From positions 2,666,001 to 2,730,000 of the forward strand of contig NZ_CP116968.1 in the NCBI RefSeq assembly GCF_032051675.1: 64,000 nt of DNA, read 5' to 3'. Positions 1 through 8,364 of the stretch are shown here, in pieces. The position numbers were made by a program, and so were the translations under genes. The stretch comes from Candidatus Nitrospira neomarina (GTDB taxonomy: Bacteria > Nitrospirota > Nitrospiria > Nitrospirales > UBA8639). Below the pieces are notes generated by a model. That model saw nothing but the letters and a program-made list of their open reading frames with translations. It had not been told where the DNA came from and did not search any database. The first letter of the stretch is position 1, and every line of letters begins with the position of its first letter.

Positions 1-96
1 GGTCATGTGTCGACCTTTTGCATCAAAGGGTTGAAGTGGGCTGAGATCGACAATCCTTCTGATTTAGAACAAGCGGAGCGTCTATTTAAAAATTAG
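1..96 (+). CDS. C-terminus of a sugar/choline-type nucleotidyltransferase (partial)
   Basis: Only the last 31 codons and the TAG stop are in the window; the gene continues to the left. The tail reads KGLKWAEIDNPSDLEQAERLF, apart from a few flanking residues. This W-x-EID-x-x-x-DL-x-x-AE pattern is the usual C-terminal end of LicC-like phosphocholine/inositol/sugar-phosphate nucleotidyltransferases. It runs toward the minus-strand nucleotidyltransferase at 196-1005. Given the ceramide genes alongside, head-group activation (for example CDP-alcohol formation) is possible, but that is inference. The substrate cannot be read from this fragment. Confidence 0.6.
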   Translation, partial: GHVSTFCIKGLKWAEIDNPSDLEQAERLFKN

Positions 97-195
97 CAAT
101 CACGAACAGCCCTTTCATTGATTGCTCACGCTAGCTGATTGTTGGGAAATTGGGATCTGCCACCACATCTGCGTGTACTATACAGCCATTCCCTG

Positions 196-1005
196 CTAGA
201 GGGTATTTTGTCGGTTCGCCAAGATTTCTTCCGCTAAGGAAAGATCTTCAGGAGTATCCACATCGATGGCTGCTTCAGGAAACGGAAGCAGCACTTCCTG
301 CACTTGAAGATTGAGCTTTTGCCCCAGCCGCCGTAGAGCTTCTGCAAGGGATAACCAACCAAGCACATAGCGGACTAGGGCCAGCCCCCCAAGCGTTCGA
401 ATCAGGCGAATGGGATGCTTGCGCTCACGCTCAATCCGGCTCCAAAACTCCACTATTCGCTTAGCCTTTGGTGTACAGAGGACAAATAAATTGCATCCAC
501 AGAACCCTCCGCCCGTCAGTCGAGTGACCGTTCGCTTGGATTGAGGATAGGAGGCCACAACCAGGGAATACGGCACCAGGCCTACGGCCACATCCATCTG
601 CTTTTCCTGGGCTTCACGCAGAAAATAATTCACCATCTCTGGTGTTAACAGGGCATGGTCCGCCGTCGTGACCAGGATAGGGAATTCCTGAGGATGTTCA
701 TTGAGAAACCTCGCAACGCTGAGACTTGGACCTTGTGCAGGCTCCATCCACTGGACCGCTCCTGACGCAATCAGTTTCTCTAAAAACGAATTATCTTGCA
801 CCGTTTCCCAGGAAGGCCCGCATAAAATTCTTTTTCCCACTCCATCCGATTGGGCTAAGGTCTCTAAAACACGGGAGACCATCGGTTCTCCACCAACCTG
901 CGCCAGAACCTTATTGGCTACCCCTGCCATCCGGGCCACTGGGTCTCGACCGGTTCTGGCACCAGCCAATACCAGAGCCGTGACAGATTGGTGCTCAAGC
1001 CCCAT
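196..1005 (-). CDS. MobA-like nucleotidyltransferase family protein
   Basis: A 269-residue protein of the MobA-like NTP transferase (GT-A fold) group. The N-terminal nucleotide-binding segment ALVLAGARTGRDP (residues ~10-22) is followed by the Lys of NKVLAQVGG and by TTADHALL (~113), the metal-binding Asp region. Such enzymes transfer a nucleoside monophosphate to a phosphorylated sugar, alcohol or cofactor. The usual GG of the LAGG loop is GA here. It is minus strand, converges on the partial nucleotidyltransferase at 1-96, and sits 27 bp downstream of the GNAT gene, so the two may be cotranscribed. True molybdenum cofactor guanylyltransferase is less likely because no other molybdopterin genes are near. 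A role in polar lipid head-group activation is inferred from neighbours only. Confidence 0.7.
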   Translation of the reverse strand: MGLEHQSVTALVLAGARTGRDPVARMAGVANKVLAQVGGEPMVSRVLETLAQSDGVGKRILCGPSWETVQDNSFLEKLIASGAVQWMEPAQGPSLSVARFLNEHPQEFPILVTTADHALLTPEMVNYFLREAQEKQMDVAVGLVPYSLVVASYPQSKRTVTRLTGGGFCGCNLFVLCTPKAKRIVEFWSRIERERKHPIRLIRTLGGLALVRYVLGWLSLAEALRRLGQKLNLQVQEVLLPFPEAAIDVDTPEDLSLAEEILANRQNTL

Positions 1006-1032
1006 ATGTCCTCACGAAACAGATATCTGCGA

Positions 1033-2172
1033 TCATTGAAGATGCTTCTCATAAATTCTATAGGTCTTGTATGGTTCGGCTCCGAGTGATTCCAGAATGT
1101 GACGCATGCGTTTATTCCCTTCCAAAATCCAGGAGGTTTCGATCTGCTGGATATTTTTACGAAGGCCAGCTTCTCTCACAGCTTCAATCAACCCATAGGC
1201 CATCGCCGCCCCCATGGGACTTGATTGGAATCGTTTACGCACTCCCATTAAGGCAACCCGAGCCGACCGGGGATAGGAGCCTTTCACCCGCCATAAGATT
1301 TTTAGCCACCCCCATGGGAACAACCGCCCATTAAGATCTCGAATGACCTCATGAATATTGGGAAAGGCAACCAACATCGCCGTTGGCTCTCCATCGATTT
1401 CAGCGATCTGCACAAAATCATCTTCGACCAAAATCTTAAGCTGCTGACCGATCTCGGCAAATTCGGCATCGGTGAATGGAAGAAACCCCCAATTGTCTGA
1501 CCAGGCCTCTTCGAAAATATCCTTGATAATCGCCAAATCCTCTTTCAGATGCTTCCGACGTAAGGGACGAATGCGCATTGAGGTTTTCGCTTTTTTAAGA
1601 AACAGGGACACTCCAGGGGGAAAACTAAAATGTATTCCAATCCGATAGGCTAAAAGGTCCTGTGCCTTCGCATAGGCATTTCGTTCAACCAATTGCGCGT
1701 AGTAAGGTCTGGCATGGCCCATCATAATCATGGGCGGTGAATCAAATCCATCGACCAACAAACCACATTCCTGATTGATGGACAAATTAAACGGCCCCCG
1801 AACATTCGTCATCCCATGAGTCTGAAGCCAGGTTTCGGCTGTCTGGAACAGTGCTCGAAAGACACTGTTTTCTTCTTCTGCTTCAAGCAGGCCAAAAAAC
1901 CCCGTCTGATCCTGATACTTGCCGAGATGCAGGTCGTCGATCTGAGCACAGATTCGCCCGACAGGTTCCTGCCCGCGATAGGCTAGCCAACATTGCCAAC
2001 GAGCATGCTGAAAATACGGATTTTTCGGAGAAAAAGTATGAAGCCGCTCAAGCCATAAAGGTGGAATCCAATGAGGATCTGAGTCGTACAATTTCCATGG
2101 AAGACGAATAAATTCTTTAAGGGCGGCCTGGTCGGCGACCGGTTCAACACGAATCAAAACGCCTTTCCCCAC
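1033..2172 (-). CDS. GNAT-family N-acyltransferase, candidate bacterial ceramide synthase (bCerS/YghO-like)
   Basis: A 379-residue protein of the YghO/bCerS-like GNAT group. The N-terminus has the typical start FIRLPWKLYDSDPHWIPPL (residues ~21-39), then an acceptor/binding region with GPFNLSINQECGLL, and a C-terminal GNAT core around residues 215-375. In Caulobacter the homologous family member acylates the sphingoid base (3-ketosphinganine) to give the ceramide skeleton (established for that family). The nearby FAAL-cerR-ACP-spt genes give strong context for that role here. The start is GTG. It lies 84 bp downstream of the fatty-acid hydroxylase gene on the same strand, suggesting an acyltransferase-hydroxylase unit divergent from the plus-strand sphingoid-base genes. 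Substrate is inferred, not proven. Confidence 0.72.
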   Translation of the reverse strand: MGKGVLIRVEPVADQAALKEFIRLPWKLYDSDPHWIPPLWLERLHTFSPKNPYFQHARWQCWLAYRGQEPVGRICAQIDDLHLGKYQDQTGFFGLLEAEEENSVFRALFQTAETWLQTHGMTNVRGPFNLSINQECGLLVDGFDSPPMIMMGHARPYYAQLVERNAYAKAQDLLAYRIGIHFSFPPGVSLFLKKAKTSMRIRPLRRKHLKEDLAIIKDIFEEAWSDNWGFLPFTDAEFAEIGQQLKILVEDDFVQIAEIDGEPTAMLVAFPNIHEVIRDLNGRLFPWGWLKILWRVKGSYPRSARVALMGVRKRFQSSPMGAAMAYGLIEAVREAGLRKNIQQIETSWILEGNKRMRHILESLGAEPYKTYRIYEKHLQ

Positions 2173-2256
2173 CCATCTTGAAACACCACTCGGGTCCAGG
2201 GAAACAGGATTCGTGAGCCGAAATGAGGGTCACCATTCTGAATAGCCATGCGTCTC

Positions 2257-2991
2257 TTATGGCTTCTGTTCGGATAGTTGGGCCACCCACGGATAGTGGG
2301 ATCGTTCCTGATCCGCATAACCCAGGTTGGAAACAGTCTGACTGAAAGGCACGTCTTCGGCATTCCCGTACTCACTGCCGAATATCCGATCACAGAACAG
2401 ACTCGTGATGCCAAAGTTTCCCTTTTCGTTATGAAAATGATGCAGTAAATGGTGGCGTTTGACACGCCGTAAAAATTTATTCTTTGGATTCACACGCAAA
2501 TGCTGCATGCAGTGACAGAGTTCATACACCATAAAACACGCCAATCCTGTCGCAAAAGAAAGGGCAACCCCTACCCAGCCACCAATACTCATCCCGATAG
2601 GAAAGGTGGCCACAACAATCGTCGGCAGGGTGGTTGAAGCCGCCCCAAACAACACGCGCAAATCGTTGGAATCTTGGTGATGATCATAGTGAATGCGTTT
2701 CCACAAAGCTGCCGTCCATGGCGACCGATAGAGATATCGCCCATGTAAAATAAATCGATGAACCGCATATTCCACGAATGGGTAAGCCAGCAGAGTCGCC
2801 ACGATACTTCCTGCCACACGCAATGGAGAAACAGGGAAATAAGGGAAAAACACGAAGGCCCCGATAATACTACAAGTCAATAACACCGCATACATTTGAA
2901 TACTCGGGTATAGAATATACGCCCTCCTTAGATCGCGAAATGTCATGCGATCAAGGAGATACTTTTCACGATACCATTGACTGGTTAACAC
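2257..2991 (-). CDS. Fatty acid hydroxylase / sterol desaturase superfamily membrane enzyme
   Basis: A 244-residue integral membrane di-iron oxygenase. The histidine clusters are clear: HRFILH (78-83), HYDHH (101-105), H160 and H164, and the dense HHLLHHFH (180-187). Hydrophobic segments lie at roughly 33-50, 58-75 and 122-158. Family members hydroxylate fatty acyl chains, sphingoid bases or sterols using O2. Its position beside a bCerS-like acyltransferase and opposite the spt cluster suggests it hydroxylates the acyl chain or long-chain base of a bacterial ceramide; the site of hydroxylation cannot be read from sequence. Carotenoid hydroxylase is an alternative, but no carotenoid genes are present. 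Confidence 0.8.
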   Translation of the reverse strand: MLTSQWYREKYLLDRMTFRDLRRAYILYPSIQMYAVLLTCSIIGAFVFFPYFPVSPLRVAGSIVATLLAYPFVEYAVHRFILHGRYLYRSPWTAALWKRIHYDHHQDSNDLRVLFGAASTTLPTIVVATFPIGMSIGGWVGVALSFATGLACFMVYELCHCMQHLRVNPKNKFLRRVKRHHLLHHFHNEKGNFGITSLFCDRIFGSEYGNAEDVPFSQTVSNLGYADQERSHYPWVAQLSEQKP

Positions 2992-3373
2992 CCTAGAGCC
3001 TCCATCCCTTTCTGCATTTATTCATTGCCATCAATCCACCATCACCTGATTCGCCAGGGAATTACTCAGGCCCCAATTATAGAAACCTTCAGAAGAAGCC
3101 ACAAGAATACCCAATCCTGAAACGATACCTCCAATTGGAAGCCTGCAGAGAGCATGGACGAAAGCCTTAATTTCCCTCAGCAATACACCAACACCTAACT
3201 CACTACCCTTTGGGTTCAATGCCTAACCTTTCCACATGATAATGTTCAAACCCGGTTCTGACACAAAAGCTGTGCTATATTTCGACGTACCGCGCAGGAT
3301 GACCACCTAGGCCTATGGGAACTGGGACTCCATTGCCTCATAGACACAAGGATAACTCTTTGGGTATAAGGGC
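2992..3373. other. Intergenic region between the hydroxylase and HIT genes
   Basis: About 380 bases between two divergent genes; it must hold the promoters for both directions. A 62-codon minus-strand reading frame (3031-3219) exists but has no recognisable motif and no convincing ribosome binding site. I see no repeat, RNA gene or terminator here. Confidence 0.4.
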
Positions 3374-3823
3374 GTGCTCATGAACTCCACGATGAAAAAA
3401 TTTGGGTATCCTAACTCCTGCCTCAAAGAATTGTCCCATTGGGTGGTGCTCTTACGCCCCCAACAGGTAACTCTTGGCTCACTAGTCTTAATTTGTCGAG
3501 AGGAAGCTACCGCATTTTCCCAAATTAGTGCGGAGGCATTTACAGAACTGCCAAAGATCATACGTGAGATTGAGACAAGTGTCTCACGCACATTTACCTA
3601 TAGCAAAATAAATTACCTCATGTTGATGATGGTTGACCCAGAGGTTCATTTTCATGTCATTCCCCGATATGACACACCTCGATTATTTTCTCAACAGCAA
3701 TTCCTTGACCACGGATGGCCTGGGCCACCACTTCTTAAAAATTCGAATGACATATCGGAAGAGGTATACCAAAACATTTTCAGTCATCTCAAAAATAGCT
3801 GGATTCGTGAGTTCGAAAACTAG
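3374..3823 (+). CDS. HIT-family hydrolase-like protein
   Basis: About 147-149 residues with the histidine-triad motif in the form VHFHVIPRY near residue 92. The His-x-His-x-Ile version is normal for the small bacterial HIT subgroup that resembles diadenosine-tetraphosphate or nucleotidyl hydrolases. The conserved WPGPP segment near the C-terminus also fits that group. The frame opens with GTG at 3374, two codons before ATG at 3380; the ATG is the more likely start, and an in-frame stop lies just upstream at 3353. It appears to be a single gene between the hydroxylase and FAAL, followed by a candidate terminator. The substrate is unknown, and a link to lipid synthesis is only positional. Confidence 0.72.
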   Translation: MLMNSTMKKFGYPNSCLKELSHWVVLLRPQQVTLGSLVLICREEATAFSQISAEAFTELPKIIREIETSVSRTFTYSKINYLMLMMVDPEVHFHVIPRYDTPRLFSQQQFLDHGWPGPPLLKNSNDISEEVYQNIFSHLKNSWIREFEN

Positions 3824-3856
3824 TTACAAATACTTAAAAAAAGAAAAAAGCGTGTT

Positions 3857-3885
3857 GCAAAATAGACTCATTTTGCGGTTTTTTT
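3857..3885 (+). terminator. Candidate rho-independent terminator after the HIT gene
   Basis: A 7-bp stem GCAAAAT / ATTTTGC (3857-3863 and 3870-3876) with a 6-nt loop is followed within two bases by a run of seven T (3879-3885). The stem is AT-rich, so it may be weak. It lies 34 bases after the HIT stop codon. Confidence 0.5.
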
Positions 3886-4040
3886 GCTACAACATAATGG
3901 GAATAGAAAAATTTATTTTCACTTTTCCTTCGTTCTTAGCAATTAACCGACAAAAAACAATGGCATTACTATTGCTTACTTAGTTAAATGCTTTTTAGCA
4001 AACCACTGGGAATAATGCTGCCTTTAATCCTTGAGATAGA

Positions 4041-5807
4041 ATGAACGCTACACCAACTCATCACCAACTCAGACTAAAACATGGGAACTTCTCCACTCTT
4101 TCAGAGGCCCTTGACTATGCGGCTGCAGGAGAAACCGGCTGCAATTTCTATTCAGGAAGGGGCAAACTCACCCACGTCCTGACATATGCCGATCTGAAAC
4201 AACAGGCGCAAAATCTTGCTAGAAGATTGAACGGATTGGAATTAACACGCGGGGCTCGGGTCGCTTTAATTGCTGATACCACCCCAGATTTCATTCGATT
4301 CTTTTTTGCCTGTCAGTATGCGGGACTGATTCCAGTTCCACTCCCGATTTCATTACACTTAGGGGGGCATCAGGCATACGTCACCCAACTTAGACGGCTC
4401 CTCGATAGCTGCCAAGCCTCTATCGCCATGGCACCTGAAGGCTTCTTGCCATTTTTGGAGGAAGCAGCAACCGGTTTAAACCTGGTACTCATTGGAGGCC
4501 CGGAAACGTTTGCTTCGCTAGAAGAAATACAAGGTCCCCTCAGCCCACTTGAGCCTCAAGAATTAGCCTATATTCAATACACTTCCGGCAGCACCCGCTG
4601 GCCTAGGGGTGTCGAGGTCACTCAAGCGGCCGTCATGACCAATCTCTCCGGAATCATTCAGCATGGCTTACAAGTTCAACCTGGTGATCGTTGCGTCTCC
4701 TGGCTTCCCTTTTACCATGATATGGGACTGGTCGGATTCGTTCTTGGTCCAATCGCTTCCCAGCTTTCTGTTGATTATCTGAGCACACGCGATTTTGCCA
4801 TGCGACCGCGTCAGTGGCTGGATTTAATGACGAAGAGTCGGGCGACAATTTCATTCAGCCCCTCTTTTGGATACGAGCTCTGCGTGCGAAGACTGGGCGA
4901 AGACTTTAATGAGCACTATGATCTCAGCTCTTGGCGAATTGCCGGTGCCGGAGCAGAAACCATTCGTGCCGATAGTCTCTCACGTTTTGCCAAAACTCTG
5001 AAGACCAGCGGGTTTAAACCTGAAGCATTTCTGGCCTGCTATGGGATGGCTGAATGCTCTTTGGCAATTAGCTTTGCTCCCTTGAACAAAGGCCTCGAGG
5101 TCGACAGAGTTGACGCAAATCAGCTTTCCAATAACAGGCTAGCCATGCCCTTCGTTCCATTCTCAAATGATGAGGAGCAGGCTCGATGCAGCAAATTTGT
5201 AAATTGCGGAGTTCCTCTCCCCGGATATGAAGTCGAAATTCGAAATATGACGGGAGAGGTCGTTAAAGAACGAGAAAGTGGAATTATTTTTGTTCGTGGG
5301 GCAAGCACCATGACGGGATACTTCAATGACCCCATCTTGACACAGGATGTTCTTTCCACTGATGGCTGGCTCAATACGGGCGACATCGGCTATTGGGTCG
5401 AAAACAGCCTCGTCATTATTGGTCGTTCCAAAGATATGATTATCATAAATGGACGAAATATCTGGCCTCAGGACCTCGAATTCATGGCAGAGCAACAGGA
5501 GGAAGTCCGACCAGGTGATTCATCCGCTTTTTCCGTTTCCACACCAGACGGTCATGAGATCGCGATCATGGTGGTTCAATGTCGCGAAATGGATAACAAA
5601 AAACGAGAAGACCTGGTTCAGCGCCTACGATCCTTAGTGCACAAAGAGTTGTCTATTCCATGCTACATTGAACTCATCCCACCAAGAACGCTTCCGCGGA
5701 CGTCATCTGGAAAACTATCTCGATCTCGTGCCAAAGCGGACTTCCTCACCCGCATTCAGTGGGAAGAGGTAACTACACACTTGTCTACTACCGCTAGGTC
5801 TGCCTAA
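4041..5807 (+). CDS. Fatty acyl-AMP ligase (FAAL-type adenylate-forming enzyme)
   Basis: A 588-residue adenylate-forming enzyme. The P-loop-like A3 motif is YTSGSTRWPRG (180-190), with Arg where most family members carry Lys. Further on are the SWLPFYHDMGLVG motif typical of fatty acyl-AMP ligases, AGAGAETIRADSL, the ACYGMAE motif, and the TGDIGYW and C-terminal PRTSSGKLSRS segments, the last holding the A10 lysine. FAALs activate a fatty acid as acyl-AMP and load it onto an acyl carrier protein. It is the first gene of the plus-strand unit FAAL-cerR-ACP-spt, matching the acyl-CoA synthetase gene in the Caulobacter sphingolipid cluster, so it probably primes the carrier protein that feeds Spt. 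Confidence 0.85.
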   Translation: MNATPTHHQLRLKHGNFSTLSEALDYAAAGETGCNFYSGRGKLTHVLTYADLKQQAQNLARRLNGLELTRGARVALIADTTPDFIRFFFACQYAGLIPVPLPISLHLGGHQAYVTQLRRLLDSCQASIAMAPEGFLPFLEEAATGLNLVLIGGPETFASLEEIQGPLSPLEPQELAYIQYTSGSTRWPRGVEVTQAAVMTNLSGIIQHGLQVQPGDRCVSWLPFYHDMGLVGFVLGPIASQLSVDYLSTRDFAMRPRQWLDLMTKSRATISFSPSFGYELCVRRLGEDFNEHYDLSSWRIAGAGAETIRADSLSRFAKTLKTSGFKPEAFLACYGMAECSLAISFAPLNKGLEVDRVDANQLSNNRLAMPFVPFSNDEEQARCSKFVNCGVPLPGYEVEIRNMTGEVVKERESGIIFVRGASTMTGYFNDPILTQDVLSTDGWLNTGDIGYWVENSLVIIGRSKDMIIINGRNIWPQDLEFMAEQQEEVRPGDSSAFSVSTPDGHEIAIMVVQCREMDNKKREDLVQRLRSLVHKELSIPCYIELIPPRTLPRTSSGKLSRSRAKADFLTRIQWEEVTTHLSTTARSA

Positions 5808-5843
5808 GACCAGGCATTTTCCCTCAGACGTCCTCCACGGTCT

Positions 5844-6788
5844 ATGCACACTACCGTTGCCCTAACCGGGGCTTCCGGTTTCATTGGGGGAGTCATCGCA
5901 CAACATTTAAGGAATGGCGGATGGCATGTGCGTGGACTCGCGCGCTCCCCCCGCCAGGCACAACAGCTCGAGGACCTGGGAATCACACCGGTCCAAGGCC
6001 AATTGGAAGATCCTGGCAGCCTGGTACCCCTCGTCAAAGACTCGGTTGGTGTCATTCACTGCGCAGGAGCGATTCGCGGTGTGAGTCGAGAAGACTTCTT
6101 TCCGACCAACGTAATGGGAGTCTCTAACCTAATTCACGCCTGCCTTGCACAGCCTTCTCTTCCACGGTTTGTTCTTCTCTCATCTCTCGCCGCTCGGGAG
6201 CCATCACTCTCACCATATGCATGGAGTAAGTATGAAGGTGAATCTGTTTTAATCCGTGAGGCGGGTTTACTAGAGTGGAGTATTTTTCGTCCACCTGCCG
6301 TCTATGGACCTAAGGACCGTGCGCTACTCCCTCTCTTTACCTTGTTACGCAAAGGGATTGGGATTCAACTCGGGCCCTCCCAAGCCAAATTCTCCTTAAT
6401 TCATGTCGAGGATCTCGCCAACGCTATTCTTCATTGGCTCAAAAACGGAGATCCACCCTTTCAGACCTTTGAGATTGATGATGGCTTCCCTGGGGGATAT
6501 ACCTGGGAGGATATTTTTCGTCTTTCCAACCCTCGCCTCCGACTATGCATGCGTATTCCACCAAGCCTGTTACAAATAGGAGGGAAAATTAATGAAATAA
6601 GTTCCCGCGTCTTTGGGTATACTCCCCTTTTCACTCGCGGGAAGGTTGCTGAACTCCTCCACCCAAATTGGGTCTGCAATAGTTCTCACGCGACGCAGAC
6701 CCTTGGCTGGACGCCACAAATCAGCCTCAAAGAAGGCTTGCGTCGGTTGTTCACATCGGATAGGCTCATGCCATTCCATAGGAATTAG
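5844..6788 (+). CDS. Extended SDR / NAD-dependent epimerase-dehydratase, candidate ceramide reductase (CerR-like)
   Basis: A 314-residue extended short-chain dehydrogenase. It has the Rossmann glycine motif TGASGFIGG (8-16), an S113/S114 and YAWSK (Y125, K129) catalytic set, and a FRPPAVYGP segment typical of the extended SDR family. It lies 36 bp after the FAAL gene and just before the ACP and Spt genes. In Caulobacter, CerR is an SDR of this kind that reduces the 3-keto group of the sphingoid base or ceramide; the synteny is the main reason for the call. A sugar epimerase cannot be excluded from the sequence alone, but the setting argues against it. Confidence 0.75.
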   Translation: MHTTVALTGASGFIGGVIAQHLRNGGWHVRGLARSPRQAQQLEDLGITPVQGQLEDPGSLVPLVKDSVGVIHCAGAIRGVSREDFFPTNVMGVSNLIHACLAQPSLPRFVLLSSLAAREPSLSPYAWSKYEGESVLIREAGLLEWSIFRPPAVYGPKDRALLPLFTLLRKGIGIQLGPSQAKFSLIHVEDLANAILHWLKNGDPPFQTFEIDDGFPGGYTWEDIFRLSNPRLRLCMRIPPSLLQIGGKINEISSRVFGYTPLFTRGKVAELLHPNWVCNSSHATQTLGWTPQISLKEGLRRLFTSDRLMPFHRN

Positions 6789-6828
6789 CACGGGTTTGTT
6801 CTCTTCATCCATCAAAAGGGCTATTATA

Positions 6829-7074
6829 ATGCAGAGTTACTCCGACATCCTTCCCCAACTGTTCGACACTCTCAAGCCTTTTACCAAACAGGGCTTTCGA
6901 TTAAAAGAATCAACCGAGCTAGTCGCAGAACTGGGATTGGATTCCTTACAAGTCATGCAAGTCCTTTTAAAAATCGAAGATCACTTTGATATTTCCATCC
7001 CTCTGAACAATCTTCCCAATATCCGAACAGTCAAGGACCTTGGTGAAGAGATTGAGAAGTTGCTGAAAGGGTAA
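6829..7074 (+). CDS. Acyl carrier protein (sphingolipid-locus ACP)
   Basis: An 81-residue carrier protein. The phosphopantetheine attachment motif is ELGLDSLQ, with Ser39. It is acidic and helical with the usual DHFDISIPL helix III region. The start is ATG at 6829; a longer open frame extends upstream but overlaps cerR and has no ACP similarity. It stops two bases before the spt start codon, so translation is probably coupled. A dedicated ACP next to Spt is known in Caulobacter and Sphingomonas, where it delivers the acyl chain to Spt. Confidence 0.9.
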   Translation: MQSYSDILPQLFDTLKPFTKQGFRLKESTELVAELGLDSLQVMQVLLKIEDHFDISIPLNNLPNIRTVKDLGEEIEKLLKG

Positions 7075-7076
7075 TC

Positions 7077-8306
7077 ATGTCACTATTTGACAAATTTCTT
7101 CCCATTCAAGAAGCCAGAAACGAGTTACTCAAAAGTGGGGTCAACCCCTTTCACGTCACCGTCGAAAAGATCATTTCTCCGACAGAAGCCATCATCAATG
7201 GTCGCAAGACCATCCTGGTTGGCACCAATAATTACTTAGGATTGACCTTTCATCCCGACTCTATTCTAGCCGGCCAACAGGCGCTTGCCCAAGAAGGAAC
7301 AGGCACCACCGGATCGAGGATGGCAAATGGATCTTTTGCGAGCCACAAGGCGCTGGAAGTCGCCATCGCGGAATTCTATGGTGCGCCCTATGCGATTGTC
7401 TTTTCCACAGGCTACCAGGCCAATCTTGGAGTGCTTTCTGCTCTTGCAGGCCCAGGGGACACAATTTTGATAGATGGGGACTCCCATGCCAGTATTTATG
7501 ATGGATGCCGACTGGGAGGCGCAGAGGTTATCCGGTTTAAGCATAACGACGTGGCAGATTTGGAGAAACGGCTCCGCCGATTGGGGGACCGAAGTTATCG
7601 GACCTTAATTGTCGTTGAGGGCATTTATAGCATGCTGGGAGATCGAGCTCCGTTGGCTGAAATCGTCGAAGTGAAGAAAAAATATGGGGCCACCCTGATC
7701 GTCGATGAAGCGCATTCGTTGGGGGTACTCGGACAACATGGCCGTGGGTTAGCCGAAGAAACAGGAGTCGAACAGGACGTCGATTGTATTGTCGGAACAT
7801 TCAGCAAAAGCCTGGGCTCGACGGGGGGGTTCGGCGTAAGCTTCCATCCCGAATTCGAATTAATCCGATACACCAGTCGGCCCTATATTTTCACCGCTTC
7901 CCCATGCCCTTCAGTTGTTGCTTCGACACGAGCAACCATTTGCATCATCCAGACTCACCCTGAACTCCGTCAGCATCTGTGGGACAATTCACGGAATTTG
8001 TATGAGGGGTTAACGAAGAGTGGGTATAGGCTTGGGGCGGAGGTAGGACCGATTATTGCCGCAATGGTCCCCAATAAAGAATTGGCTCTGGCCATGTGGC
8101 AACAACTCTTGGAAAATGGAATTTATGTCAACCTCATGATTCCTCCTGCCACTCCAAATGGCGAATGCCTCTTGCGATGCAGTGTGAGTGCCGCTCATAC
8201 ACACACACAAATTGAAAAAATTATTTCGGCATTTGATGAATTGTCTCATGGAACGCAAACCCACATCAGCCCTGCTCACTCACAACCAGATGCAACCTTC
8301 AATTAA
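7077..8306 (+). CDS. spt: Serine palmitoyltransferase-like alpha-oxoamine synthase
   Basis: A 409-residue PLP enzyme of the alpha-oxoamine synthase family. Visible residues are the PLP-stacking His137 in DGDSHASIYDG, Asp210 and His213 in VDEAHSLGVLG, and the Schiff-base Lys244 in TFSKSLGSTGG. Family members condense an amino acid with an acyl thioester: Spt uses serine with a long-chain acyl group to make 3-ketosphinganine, KBL uses glycine, and BioF uses alanine. The preceding FAAL, CerR-like SDR and ACP identify this as Spt rather than KBL or BioF, and no biotin or threonine-degradation genes are near. Cytoplasmic. The ATG follows the ACP stop by two bases. Confidence 0.85.
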   Translation: MSLFDKFLPIQEARNELLKSGVNPFHVTVEKIISPTEAIINGRKTILVGTNNYLGLTFHPDSILAGQQALAQEGTGTTGSRMANGSFASHKALEVAIAEFYGAPYAIVFSTGYQANLGVLSALAGPGDTILIDGDSHASIYDGCRLGGAEVIRFKHNDVADLEKRLRRLGDRSYRTLIVVEGIYSMLGDRAPLAEIVEVKKKYGATLIVDEAHSLGVLGQHGRGLAEETGVEQDVDCIVGTFSKSLGSTGGFGVSFHPEFELIRYTSRPYIFTASPCPSVVASTRATICIIQTHPELRQHLWDNSRNLYEGLTKSGYRLGAEVGPIIAAMVPNKELALAMWQQLLENGIYVNLMIPPATPNGECLLRCSVSAAHTHTQIEKIISAFDELSHGTQTHISPAHSQPDATFN

Positions 8307-8364
8307 AAAATGCTAGCGTTTCGGTTACCTGTCGAAACAACGATCCTGATTCCCCAAATGTCCA

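Noticed and set aside
196-1005. MobA (molybdenum cofactor guanylyltransferase)
   Set aside because: The fold is MobA-like, but no molybdopterin genes are near and the ceramide setting suggests another substrate.
3031-3219. 62-codon minus-strand reading frame in the gap between hydroxylase and HIT genes
   Set aside because: No motif, no convincing ribosome binding site, and no context; not distinguishable from chance.
7077-8306. Glycine C-acetyltransferase (kbl) or biotin synthesis bioF
   Set aside because: All are in the same family, but the adjoining FAAL, SDR and ACP genes point to Spt.
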